Shown: in pieces, positions 1 through 8,244 of the stretch
How positions within the stretch are numbered: the first letter of the stretch is position 1
How the letters are laid out: every line of letters begins with the position of its first letter
NCBI GenBank assembly: GCA_022800625.1
Contig: JAAWQR010000023.1
Coordinates: 1 to 42,912 of the forward strand
Origin: Clostridiales bacterium
GTDB lineage: Bacteria > Bacillota > Clostridia > Oscillospirales > CAG-272
Length of the DNA: 42,912 nt
Direction: 5' to 3'
Made by a program: the position numbers and the translations under genes
Notes under the pieces: model-generated
What the model was told of the DNA's origin: nothing
What the model saw: the letters and a program-made list of their open reading frames with translations, nothing else
Database searches by the model: none

Positions 1-506
1 TAAATATCGCCGTCAATATTTATCGCGAACGGATTCGCAAATTCATCAGCCAAAAGCTTTTTATCACCTGAATATAGAGCCTCGATTTGTGCGTCGGTAA
101 ACACAGCATATTCTTCACTGGGATATATGTTTACAGCTTTGAAATCTTCCTTTGGAATATCAAAATGCTGAATGAAGTACAGGGCGTTTGAAATATAGCG
201 ATTATACGTTTTCCCGTCTTCGCCCCGACATTCCTGTCTCCACTTTTCTAATGCCTCTTTGTCTTCAACTAAGTCTTTAAAACTAGATTCAATTCCGTAA
301 AACTCCATTATATATTCATTTTCATAAAGAACATGCTCTGAGCCACCCATTGCGGGTGGATTTTCTGTTTCAACAGGCACTGTAGCGGTTACATTAACAG
401 AATTTTCTTCGGTAGAATTCGGTGTTTTCTTATTGCCTGAGCAGGAAGTTAAAGTCATAACAAGCGCAATTATAGTTGCGATAATCAGTATAGTATATTT
501 TTTCAT
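1..506 (-). CDS. Putative lipoprotein, C-terminus cut by window edge
   Basis: The frame is open from the ATG at 504-506 to the left edge of the window, giving about 168 visible residues with no stop, so the C-terminus is missing. The N-terminus is a lipoprotein signal peptide: MKKY, a hydrophobic stretch, then the lipobox LTSC with Cys22 as the expected lipidation site. A Ser/Thr/Glu-rich linker follows to about residue 55, then a soluble domain I do not recognise. A strong AGGAAGGG ribosome binding site precedes the ATG. It lies 72 bases downstream of the M23/ricin gene on the same strand and may be co-transcribed with it. Membrane-anchored extracytoplasmic location is inferred from the lipobox; function is unknown. 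Confidence 0.8.
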   Translation of the reverse strand, partial: MKKYTILIIATIIALVMTLTSCSGNKKTPNSTEENSVNVTATVPVETENPPAMGGSEHVLYENEYIMEFYGIESSFKDLVEDKEALEKWRQECRGEDGKTYNRYISNALYFIQHFDIPKEDFKAVNIYPSEEYAVFTDAQIEALYSGDKKLLADEFANPFAINIDGDI

Positions 507-578
507 TTTAGTACCCTTCCTTTGATAATATGTTTTCGTGTATTAAATAGTATATGTACCTTATCATGAATTGCATCT

Positions 579-2144
579 CTACGGCCAATCTGTAGACGTT
601 TCACCTGTAAATGTTGTCCACGGGAAGAATCGCTGTGGATTAAGCGTATAAAGACCTGGATTTTCGTCTGGATGGTGTGGGTAGATAACATTTCTAAAAA
701 CAGATAGATCCAGATGATAATCTTGGGCATTTCCCGACTTTCCAACGTACCCTATAACGTCATTTTTTCGCACTTTATCTCCTTTTTTGAAGTCAGATGG
801 CTCTCTCATATGCATAAATCCTGCCCGTAGTTTTTCGCCTGTACCTGTAAAAAATGAATCAAACTCTATTACTATGTAGTAGCCGGAGGAATATTCATTA
901 TCATTTTTATACACTACGGTTCCTGTCATAGGAGACAATATCGGAGCGCCTGCGATTGAAGTATTGCTATTCTTGCTTTTAATATCTATAGCGTAGTGAA
1001 AGCCGAATTCGGGACGCCATACATGATATCCTGAAATTATATGCGTAAAATCTGAATTTTCAAAAGGATACCTCCACGCATAGCCTTTAATTCCCGATGT
1101 CGTGCCGTCAATTGCAGGCTCAAGACACCATTGCTGGCTCGGAGAATCATAGTTTCTTGACGCAAGCTTTACCTTTGCATTGTTTGCTGATGAGCCGCCT
1201 TCCACAGCAAGATTCAAATAGACATTCTTTTTTGGAGATATGCAAAACGTTCCGTTGTCGTTTTTCTTTACGTGCCATATTTGCTCGCCGGCTTCGTATA
1301 CAAATTTGTACAGAATAACCTGAGCACCCGAAACACAGTTGCTTCGTCCGTCCATTACCATCGCCGGCGTGGTGGGCGTTGTCGCATAATCGGATACGAA
1401 TACAAAGTATCCGTCTGTTCTCTTTATAACCTTGAATCTTTCTGCACAGGGACTTGATACATATGAGTATTGCTGAAAATTTGTGCCGTTGGTAGTTCCG
1501 TTATTTTGAAGATCAAGATATTTTCCGCTGTTGACATTTCGCAGATAATATACTTCGTTACCGAGTATATTCATGGCTCTTTCCTGATCCTCTATGTAAA
1601 ACTGCTGATTGAACATGTTATCGTTCTTTGCTTCCAGCTTTACTTTTGCATTATTTCCCCAAGACCAGTTTTCAACAGCCAGATTTAGCGAAAGATTCTT
1701 TTTAGGAGACAGACAATATGTTCCGTTACTGTTTTGCCTGATTTCCCAACGCTGTTCAGAACAAGTTGAATCGTATTGATAAAGAATAACCTGAGCGCCT
1801 GCAACGCAGTTGCTCCGTCCGTCCATTACCATTGTTCCCGAAGCTCCGATAAGAGTGGTTTCCAATGTGTAATATCCGTCCGTCTGCAATGTTATTTTAA
1901 ATAATTCAGACGGATAGCCCTGATCATATTGCTGAAAGTGAGTTCCGTTGGAAACCTCGCTTCCCTGAAGATCAAGGCACCTGTCGCTGTGTTTTGCACG
2001 CAGGTAATAAGAATATCCACTTTTCAGACCGGGAGCAGCTCCCGCAGCTTTTGCAGGTTTTGTTGCCATACCTGACAAACCGATTATAATAAATGCAAAA
2101 GAAAGTACAAGTGAAAGAAGTTTTTTGACTTTTTTTATTTTCAT
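579..2144 (-). CDS. Secreted protein: two ricin-type beta-trefoil domains plus M23-like peptidase domain
   Basis: A 521-residue protein. The ATG at 2142-2144 is chosen because AAAGGAC lies just upstream and a signal peptide (MKIKKVKK, hydrophobic core, then an Ala-rich region) starts there; a longer in-frame start at 2180 would put 12 residues ahead of it. Two similar carbohydrate-binding-like RICIN domains follow (about 40-183 and 193-341), sharing DGRSNCV.GAQVILY and LSPKKN/ISPKKN-type motifs. The C-terminal domain (about 352-488) resembles LytM/M23 metallopeptidases: H383-x3-D387, a central FMHM (H445), then YHLDL. The last motif is H477-x-D479 where the family has H-x-H, so one zinc ligand is changed. 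It is probably exported and binds or cleaves cell-wall peptides; whether it is an active hydrolase is open. Confidence 0.82.
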   Translation of the reverse strand: MKIKKVKKLLSLVLSFAFIIIGLSGMATKPAKAAGAAPGLKSGYSYYLRAKHSDRCLDLQGSEVSNGTHFQQYDQGYPSELFKITLQTDGYYTLETTLIGASGTMVMDGRSNCVAGAQVILYQYDSTCSEQRWEIRQNSNGTYCLSPKKNLSLNLAVENWSWGNNAKVKLEAKNDNMFNQQFYIEDQERAMNILGNEVYYLRNVNSGKYLDLQNNGTTNGTNFQQYSYVSSPCAERFKVIKRTDGYFVFVSDYATTPTTPAMVMDGRSNCVSGAQVILYKFVYEAGEQIWHVKKNDNGTFCISPKKNVYLNLAVEGGSSANNAKVKLASRNYDSPSQQWCLEPAIDGTTSGIKGYAWRYPFENSDFTHIISGYHVWRPEFGFHYAIDIKSKNSNTSIAGAPILSPMTGTVVYKNDNEYSSGYYIVIEFDSFFTGTGEKLRAGFMHMREPSDFKKGDKVRKNDVIGYVGKSGNAQDYHLDLSVFRNVIYPHHPDENPGLYTLNPQRFFPWTTFTGETSTDWP

Positions 2145-2145
2145 A

Positions 2146-2242
2146 CCGTATGTCCTTTCATGGTATGTAAGGTTAACCAAAATTTTCTCAAATTAAAAAG
2201 TGCCGTATGTCTGCGATTACCTTACTCTCGTTGACATACGGC
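2146..2242 (-). promoter_or_regulatory. Leader with alternative hairpins overlapping the Shine-Dalgarno of the M23/ricin gene
   Basis: Read on the minus strand, arm A (2242-2233, GCCGTATGTC) is perfectly complementary to arm B (2211-2202, GACATACGGC), and its CCGTATGTC part also matches arm C (2154-2146, GACATACGG). Arm C overlaps the end of the AAAGGAC ribosome binding site and abuts the start codon. A:B is followed by CTTTTT, so it resembles an intrinsic terminator; A:C would cover the ribosome binding site. CATACC (2167-2162) could also pair with GGTATG at the start codon (2147-2142). The repeats are seen directly; a regulatory role is inferred, and the repeated GACATACGG could instead be a protein operator. 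Confidence 0.5.
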
Positions 2243-2318
2243 TTCTACTTTACCATTGGAGTATACCTATCCTTTCACTATGATGGAGGGGTTGCCTTAT
2301 ATTTACTTTTGCAGCTTC

Positions 2319-2347
2319 AGTATAACACATATTTTTATAAATTGCAA
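2319..2347 (-). promoter_or_regulatory. Sigma-A type promoter for the M23/ricin gene
   Basis: On the minus strand: TTGCAA (2347-2342), 17-base spacer, TATACT (2324-2319). The predicted transcript would begin near 2312 and carry a leader of about 170 bases before the start codon at 2144, including the alternative hairpin arms. Confidence 0.65.
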
Positions 2348-2526
2348 TATAAAAAGTACAAAAAAATAATATTTTTTTATAGATAGCAATAATAATCAAA
2401 TAAATGGCTAATAATATGTTAAATAGTCCTTGCCTGCCGTTGTTAATTTTATATCGGTAAAATAAATTCAAAAATGTGCTGATTTTCACTTTTTCGGAGA
2501 AATCAGAAAATAATTTGAAATACCGG

Positions 2527-2555
2527 TTGACAAAAGAGTCATATTGTGATATAAT
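2527..2555 (+). promoter_or_regulatory. Consensus sigma-A promoter for tRNA-Lys
   Basis: TTGACA (2527-2532), 17-base spacer, TATAAT (2550-2555): an exact match to the consensus. Transcription should start about 15 bases before the mature tRNA 5' end at 2577. Confidence 0.85.
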
Positions 2556-2576
2556 AATAAAGCTGTGAAAACAGAT

Positions 2577-2649
2577 GCCCCATTAGCTCAGTTGGTAGAG
2601 CACATGACTTTTAATCATGGTGTCCGGAGTTCGACTCTCCGATGGAGCA
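2577..2649 (+). tRNA. tRNA-Lys (UUU anticodon)
   Basis: A standard cloverleaf can be folded: D stem GCTC/GAGC, anticodon stem CATGA/TCATG around the loop CTTTTAA (anticodon TTT), T stem CGGAG/CTCCG around TTCGACT, and discriminator A at 2649. The acceptor stem GCCCCAT/ATGGAGC pairs except for a C3-A70 mismatch. CCA is not encoded (the discriminator is followed by CAT), so it would be added after transcription. It has its own consensus promoter and a strong terminator, hence a single-gene unit. Confidence 0.95.
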
Positions 2650-2655
2650 CATAGG

Positions 2656-2682
2656 AAAACGCCTGCTTTGCAGGCGTTTTTC
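2656..2682 (+). terminator. Intrinsic terminator after tRNA-Lys
   Basis: AAAACGCCTGC (2657-2666 core) pairs with GCAGGCGTTTT (2670-2680) around a TTT loop and continues into a T-run. Confidence 0.9.
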
Positions 2683-2721
2683 TTAATTTCCGAAGCTTTT
2701 ATATGTGATTTTCTCATATAT

Positions 2722-2762
2722 AAAAAGCAGATACATGTTGAGTTTTCATGTATCTGCTTTTT
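2722..2762. terminator. Bidirectional terminator (16-bp perfect stem)
   Basis: Arms 2722-2737 and 2747-2762 are fully complementary around a 9-base loop, with A-runs and T-runs on both sides. It sits just beyond the stop codon of the SLH esterase gene, so it mainly ends that transcript. Confidence 0.88.
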
Positions 2763-2781
2763 TCGTATAGGCATATTTGAT

Positions 2782-5409
2782 TTATAAGCTCAAATCTTTA
2801 ATAACTAAAATTGTTACTTTTGCATCGTAAAATCCGTTTTCAGTGTCATAGATGGTATAGTCTAAGGAGAAAGAATAGTCTGAGCCATCCGTATATTCCC
2901 GATGAGCTTCTTTCAGTGATTGAAGCGTATCTTCGTCAATTTCGATTCTGCATGAAGAATCAAGGGAATACTTACCTGTCAGCTCTTCGTAAATTCTTGC
3001 TTCAAGCGCTTCTGAAGTCATTGTATCACTTGTCCCGAATGTAAATTCAAGCCAATCATCAAAATTATTCCAATCTTCGGAAATTTTCTTCATTTCTTCC
3101 GAAGCCTTTTTCATTGCTTCTTCCGATTCTGTAAGCTTACGATCTTCGCCGTAGTCAGGAACTTCCACAGCACAGCCGTTGTCTTTAATTTCGGTTATAA
3201 TTGGTTCGGGGACAGGATTATCGGAAGATATATTATAACTTGAGTTATAACTGCTGCCGCTGCCTCCGCCGTGCTCTGCACAATGCGTCAATGAAAAAGA
3301 TATTTTACTTGCCTGATTTGCTGAATTATACAGGGCGACAAGTCCTGTCGGAGGGCATATGTAATCGCCGAGTCCTCCGCCGATTTTTAACTTTCCGTTA
3401 AAGCGGGATATAAAATAGCATGAATCATAGTATTTTGAAACATTGTTGTATGCGGTTCTCCAACCGTCAAATCGTCCCTCATTTGGACCGCCCACGTCGC
3501 ACATCCATGTAATATGTGTAATACATTCGGTCACCTTATCATAAAGCCCTGCGACACCGGCAGCTTGGAATCCGCCCATTGATCCGCCGTATGTTATGAT
3601 ATCATGTCCGTTCCAAAGATCGGCGAACTGTATTTCAGCAAATCTTATAGCCTGTATATCCCGCATGAGCATTCCGCCGAGATAACCGGGGTCATCAAAG
3701 CCCCAACCCTCGATTGATTTTTCAAATTCTTCATAATAATCGGAAGATTCATGGTTATCTATGCTGTGCGGATTTACCGCAACAGTGATCAGTCCTGGAT
3801 TTTTATCAGCTTTGTCAGCGCGCGGAGATCCGTAACCGTCAAAATCTGCTTGAATCTTCAGAGAGCCGGGTTCGGCGTTTTTCGGTACGGAGATGTGAGA
3901 AACAGACATACCGTCTGTTGTTTCAACCCAAGCATCATATACGTCGTATTTGTCATCACTGTATACTTCGCATTTTTCAAATTTTATTGCTTTAGGCTCA
4001 ACTGCCATAAGTGCCGCGACTCTGTTGTTCCAATATTCATTGAAATCCTCAGGCATTTCTTTTGCGGTACTGATATTTGCAAAATCAAAAATCACACTTG
4101 TTATCACAGTATTGCGGTCGCCGAGCTTAGCAAGCTTTTGCCCTCTTCTGTTAGCGGCGCTTGCAGTAAGCTTGCCCGCGCCCGGAACAGAGGCTCCGTC
4201 AACAGTTATTATAAACTGCCCTGAAATACCGCTGACCATACCGTTTACAGGGTTATTCAGGTTTCCTTCGTTAGCATATTCATAAATAAACGCAGGAGCA
4301 GAAACGATTCTGTTTCCGCAAAGCATAGTTACACGGAATGTTACTTTATCGTTTAAATCATATGCGAGCGGATTTTTATCGGTCTCGCAAAGGAAAGATA
4401 TTTTTTCGTCACAGTCGACGGCAGCGTCTATTTCATATGTTCCGAGCTTTGAATAATTTACGGGAATTATAAATTCATCAAGGCTTGAAAGCGCATCACT
4501 TAATATTCTGTCAAAATACGGAGCTGCAAATTTTGTAGAGACCGATACCGTGAGACGGCTGTCTTTTTCCGATACTTTGTATTCAAGAGTTCTCAGTGTG
4601 TCATCAACGTCAAAAACTATCGCTTTATCGGTGAGTTCGGCTGAAACAGGAACAGAAATATCGGTTTTTTCTTTTATGATATCAGAAAGCGATGACTTTT
4701 GAGCTTCTGATAGATATTCGCTGTAAATTGAATATGAGCCGAGGTTTTCTTTTGTAATGCTCGGAACGCTCAGAGTGCCCGATACAGCAGAATCAAGGCG
4801 TACGGTTACTGCTGCGGCTTCGGCTCTGGTTGAAGTATCGGTCGGATTGAAATTACCGTTCTGATCGCCGAGAAGAATGGCGGAGGATCTCAGTTTTTCA
4901 ACATGAGGCGCGGCGTATGAATCTATAAGCTCGGAGTCTCCAAATGAAGCTACGGCGTCACTCGATGCAGCCGGGGTGAGATTTATCAGTTCAAGATATC
5001 TCGAAGTCATAGCGGCAAGCTCCTGACGTGATATCAGATCGTCTCCCCTGAATGTGCCGTCGGAGTGTCCTAAAACAATGTTTGACTTTTCAGCCCAGCC
5101 TACGTAATCTTTGTACCATGCGTCTTCGGGAACATCGCTGAAAGAGCAGGGGACATTTTTGGAGGATTCACCGTGAATGCGTCCCAAAACGGTAACATAC
5201 ATTGCTCTGGTAAGTCCTGAGTCCGGCTCAAACAAGGTTTCCGATACACCTGTCATATAGCCTTTTTCGTATACGCTTTCAACATAAGGCAGATACCAAC
5301 CGCTGCTGTCCACGTCGGTAAACGTAAGCTCGGCATTTGCTGCTGAGACAGATGCTGCCGCCATGAGAGATGCAAAAGCCGCTGCGGCAAAAGATAAAAA
5401 TTTTTTCAT
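2782..5409 (-). CDS. SLH-domain surface protein with CE7-type acetyl(xylan) esterase domain
   Basis: An 875-residue exported protein. A signal peptide (MKKF, Ala-rich core, cleavage near residue 23-26) is followed by three SLH repeats (about 30-78, 88-140, 154-205) that normally hold proteins on the cell wall. After an unassigned region comes a domain with hallmarks of the AXE1/CE7 esterases: the entry motif PEDFNEYW, the nucleophile motif GGSMGG with Ser610, GLGDYICPP with Asp682, and THCAEHGG with His713, consistent with a Ser-Asp-His triad in the expected order. CE7 enzymes remove acetyl groups from xylo-oligosaccharides or cephalosporin C. A tail of about 155 residues after the triad is unrecognised. 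It sits alone between a promoter and a terminator; a role in hemicellulose use is inferred. Confidence 0.85.
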   Translation of the reverse strand: MKKFLSFAAAAFASLMAAASVSAANAELTFTDVDSSGWYLPYVESVYEKGYMTGVSETLFEPDSGLTRAMYVTVLGRIHGESSKNVPCSFSDVPEDAWYKDYVGWAEKSNIVLGHSDGTFRGDDLISRQELAAMTSRYLELINLTPAASSDAVASFGDSELIDSYAAPHVEKLRSSAILLGDQNGNFNPTDTSTRAEAAAVTVRLDSAVSGTLSVPSITKENLGSYSIYSEYLSEAQKSSLSDIIKEKTDISVPVSAELTDKAIVFDVDDTLRTLEYKVSEKDSRLTVSVSTKFAAPYFDRILSDALSSLDEFIIPVNYSKLGTYEIDAAVDCDEKISFLCETDKNPLAYDLNDKVTFRVTMLCGNRIVSAPAFIYEYANEGNLNNPVNGMVSGISGQFIITVDGASVPGAGKLTASAANRRGQKLAKLGDRNTVITSVIFDFANISTAKEMPEDFNEYWNNRVAALMAVEPKAIKFEKCEVYSDDKYDVYDAWVETTDGMSVSHISVPKNAEPGSLKIQADFDGYGSPRADKADKNPGLITVAVNPHSIDNHESSDYYEEFEKSIEGWGFDDPGYLGGMLMRDIQAIRFAEIQFADLWNGHDIITYGGSMGGFQAAGVAGLYDKVTECITHITWMCDVGGPNEGRFDGWRTAYNNVSKYYDSCYFISRFNGKLKIGGGLGDYICPPTGLVALYNSANQASKISFSLTHCAEHGGGSGSSYNSSYNISSDNPVPEPIITEIKDNGCAVEVPDYGEDRKLTESEEAMKKASEEMKKISEDWNNFDDWLEFTFGTSDTMTSEALEARIYEELTGKYSLDSSCRIEIDEDTLQSLKEAHREYTDGSDYSFSLDYTIYDTENGFYDAKVTILVIKDLSL

Positions 5410-5458
5410 GCTTTAAGAAAATCCTTTCTTAGATATTAGTTAAGAATTATTTAATTAC

Positions 5459-5487
5459 ATTTTATCATATTTGCGTGAGTTATTCAA
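5459..5487 (-). promoter_or_regulatory. Sigma-A type promoter for the SLH esterase
   Basis: On the minus strand: TTGAAT (5487-5482), 17-base spacer, TAAAAT (5464-5459), about 50 bases upstream of the ATG at 5409. Confidence 0.65.
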
Positions 5488-5595
5488 TAGAATTTATCAT
5501 TTTTTTCAAATATTGATAAAAATTATAGTTTACAGCATGAATTGTTCGGCGCAGCTTAAGTCTATGATAATATCACAGAGAAATAAACGCGCATA

Positions 5596-8244
5596 TTATT
5601 CAATCAATCCGTATTTTTCTTTAATTCGGTCGAGCTTTTCAAGCATCGGTTCTGAGAGAAATAGGAGAAACACAACTGTTGCAGCTCCGTGAACACAGTC
5701 CATTGGGAATCCCGTAAGATAGTATGTCATTATCATTTTTAAGTTCAATGATTCGCTTCCCCACATCAGAGCAGAGGCGGGATTCATGATACCTCCGTAT
5801 ATTAAAACTGTGCTCAGTGCGCCGAATGTGCAGAGTGAAGCTTTTGTTCGTCTGAGAAATCCTTTTTTGTACAGCATTCCTGCCAAAAATCCGATAATTC
5901 CCGCCGCAAACATCTGCCACGGTGTCCACGGTCCCTGAGAGAATAGGATATTTGATACAAGCATCGTGAGCGATCCTACTAAAAATCCTGTTTCTCCTCC
6001 GAAAGCTACGCCGGCGATTATAGTCATTGCAAGCACCGGTTTAAACTGCGGCAGCATGAAGAATGCAGCTCTGCCTGCAATACTCAGAGCACACAATACG
6101 GATATTATCACAAGCTCTCGCGCGCGGGGACGCTTGCCTTCAAATACCATAAAAAACGGCAGCATGCACTCTATAAGGACTGCGGCCGCAGTAATATAGT
6201 ACTGTTTGCGCTCTATGTAAACTACTCCGATAAACAAAGTCAGGGGAATCAAAAGCATGATCATGAATACTGCTGCGAGAGTTCGCCTTGAAAGCTTTCG
6301 ATTGTCACTCGGAGTTCTTAAGGCTGCGTCAGGCGGTGTTTTGCGAACAACCAAGATTGCAGTCAGCGTCAGAAACAGTATGAAGGTACCGTAAATGTAA
6401 AGCTGATTTTTTCCGAGCGCTGTCAGACCGTTTCGATCGATCATTTGACTGAGGGTATCTGTTTTTAAGGTATAAATGAAAATCAAAAAAGAAATTAAAG
6501 CTGATGCTGCGGCGCAGATCTTACGCCACAGCGGCATAGGCTTGCCCTGCTGAGATTTTTTATTTTTGACAGTAGGAACAGATTTTTTGTATGCGGGAAG
6601 ATCCCGTTCATATTTTAAATCTGCTTTTCCGCCGATAGCGCTGATAACGTCATTTGCCGTAACGGCGTTAGGTATAATTCCCCTGGAAATTCTGTTGGCG
6701 GCAGTTGTATAGAAGCTGTTTCCGGAGAAGAATTTCGTCGGCGTTCCCTCAGCTACTATATTTCCGTCAAAGAAAAGGGCGCATCTGTCAGCATATAGTG
6801 CACAGAATTCGATATCATGGCTGACTATTATAATGCAAACGCCTGTTTCGGTAAGGCTTTTCAGTATTTCTGCAAGTTCACGTTTGAAATGTGCGTCAAG
6901 TCCTTTTGTCGGCTCGTCCAAAAGAAGTATATCAGGTTCTGACAGCAGAATTTCAGCCATAGCCGTGCGCTGTTGTTCACCTCCTGAAAGATCGTATGGA
7001 TGCCTTTTTTCAAGACCTGACAGTCGGCAAAGCTTTATTATTTCTTCTATTCTTTCTTTTTTTTCATCTTTTGATGTTTTTCGGTCAGATACTGCATAAT
7101 ATAAATTTTCATAAACAGTTTTTTTAACGAACATAGTTTGAGGATCCTGAGGAAGATATCCTATCTTTCCCTCTGCTTTTACACTTCCGCGATACGGTTT
7201 TTTCAGTCCTGACAAAACCTTCAGAGTTGTTGTCTTTCCCGATCCGTTTCCTCCGAGGATACATAATATTTCACCTGAGTAAGCACTGAGTTTTACACCT
7301 TTCATCACGTTCGGAAAGTTTTTTTCATATTTAAACCATACATCTGAAGCGGAGATTTTTACTTTTCCTATGCTTTTAGATGTTGTTTTGCTTTCTATCG
7401 ACTGTGCTCCGTAATTTGAAACATAGGAATTTAAAAATTCTCTTCCTTCGTTTACCGAAACAGGACATGGAGAACTTGAAAGGACAGATCCCCATATTTG
7501 CATTGCGGCAGGCATTCCGAGAAACATTGAGTGCTTATGTTCCTTAAGGTATGCTCCGACTTCAGTAATACTTCCGCAGCACAAAAGCTTTCCGGCGTCC
7601 ATTACTGCTGCACGCGTTGCAAGCGAAAGAGCTTCTTCAAGGCGGTGTTCAGATAAAATTACGGTTGTTCCGAGTTCACGGTTTATTTTTTTGAGCGTAG
7701 TCAGAAACTCAGACGCGGCAATCGGATCGAGCTGGCTTGTAGGCTCGTCAAGAATCAGAAGCTCAGGCTGCATTACCATAACGGATGCAAGATTTAAAAG
7801 CTGCTTCTGACCTCCCGATAGCTCGGAGACATCTTTGTAAAACCAGTTTTCAATTCCGAAAAACGCCGCCATTTCCGCAACTCTGCGGCGAATAGTCGAA
7901 TTATCATATCCGAGACTTTCAAGACCGAAGGCAAGCTCATGCCATACCTTGTCAGTTACAATTCCGTTTTCAGGTGACTGCATGACGAAGCCTATTTTTG
8001 AAGCTGCATCTCTTTCAGAAAGTGTTGTCAGAGATCTACCCTTGAAAAAGATTTCACCGCAGATGCTTCCGTGAGGCGCAAGCCACGGCTTCATATGCCT
8101 GAGAAGTGTAGATTTTCCGCAGCCCGATTTTCCCAACAGGACAAAAAACTCCCCCTCGTTAATACTCAGTGAGAGGTCGTTCACAGCATATTCGTCGGCT
8201 TCGGGATAAGCGAAGCTCAGATTTTTGACTGTAAGAATCTCCAC
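5596..8244 (-). CDS. ECF transporter fusion: two ATPase domains plus membrane substrate-binding (S) component
   Basis: An 882-residue protein. The GTG start at 8242-8244 is chosen because GGAGG sits just upstream; it overlaps the end of the ecfT gene by 28 bases, suggesting translational coupling. ATPase 1 has Walker A GKSGCGKST (38-46), signature LSGGQ (142-146) and LLILDEPT. ATPase 2 has GGNGSGKTT (331-339), LSGGEQQR and ILLLDEPT. After a linker, about 270 residues form a hydrophobic region with several membrane segments; its last part, including QGPWTPWQM, resembles ECF S components. In most ECF systems the two ATPases and the S component are separate proteins. Together with EcfT this would be a complete micronutrient (vitamin or metal) importer; the substrate cannot be told from sequence. 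Confidence 0.85.
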   Translation of the reverse strand: MEILTVKNLSFAYPEADEYAVNDLSLSINEGEFFVLLGKSGCGKSTLLRHMKPWLAPHGSICGEIFFKGRSLTTLSERDAASKIGFVMQSPENGIVTDKVWHELAFGLESLGYDNSTIRRRVAEMAAFFGIENWFYKDVSELSGGQKQLLNLASVMVMQPELLILDEPTSQLDPIAASEFLTTLKKINRELGTTVILSEHRLEEALSLATRAAVMDAGKLLCCGSITEVGAYLKEHKHSMFLGMPAAMQIWGSVLSSSPCPVSVNEGREFLNSYVSNYGAQSIESKTTSKSIGKVKISASDVWFKYEKNFPNVMKGVKLSAYSGEILCILGGNGSGKTTTLKVLSGLKKPYRGSVKAEGKIGYLPQDPQTMFVKKTVYENLYYAVSDRKTSKDEKKERIEEIIKLCRLSGLEKRHPYDLSGGEQQRTAMAEILLSEPDILLLDEPTKGLDAHFKRELAEILKSLTETGVCIIIVSHDIEFCALYADRCALFFDGNIVAEGTPTKFFSGNSFYTTAANRISRGIIPNAVTANDVISAIGGKADLKYERDLPAYKKSVPTVKNKKSQQGKPMPLWRKICAAASALISFLIFIYTLKTDTLSQMIDRNGLTALGKNQLYIYGTFILFLTLTAILVVRKTPPDAALRTPSDNRKLSRRTLAAVFMIMLLIPLTLFIGVVYIERKQYYITAAAVLIECMLPFFMVFEGKRPRARELVIISVLCALSIAGRAAFFMLPQFKPVLAMTIIAGVAFGGETGFLVGSLTMLVSNILFSQGPWTPWQMFAAGIIGFLAGMLYKKGFLRRTKASLCTFGALSTVLIYGGIMNPASALMWGSESLNLKMIMTYYLTGFPMDCVHGAATVVFLLFLSEPMLEKLDRIKEKYGLIE

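Noticed and set aside
3751-4224. 157-residue plus-strand frame inside the SLH esterase gene
   Set aside because: It lies wholly within a well-supported gene on the other strand and shows no domain or start signal.
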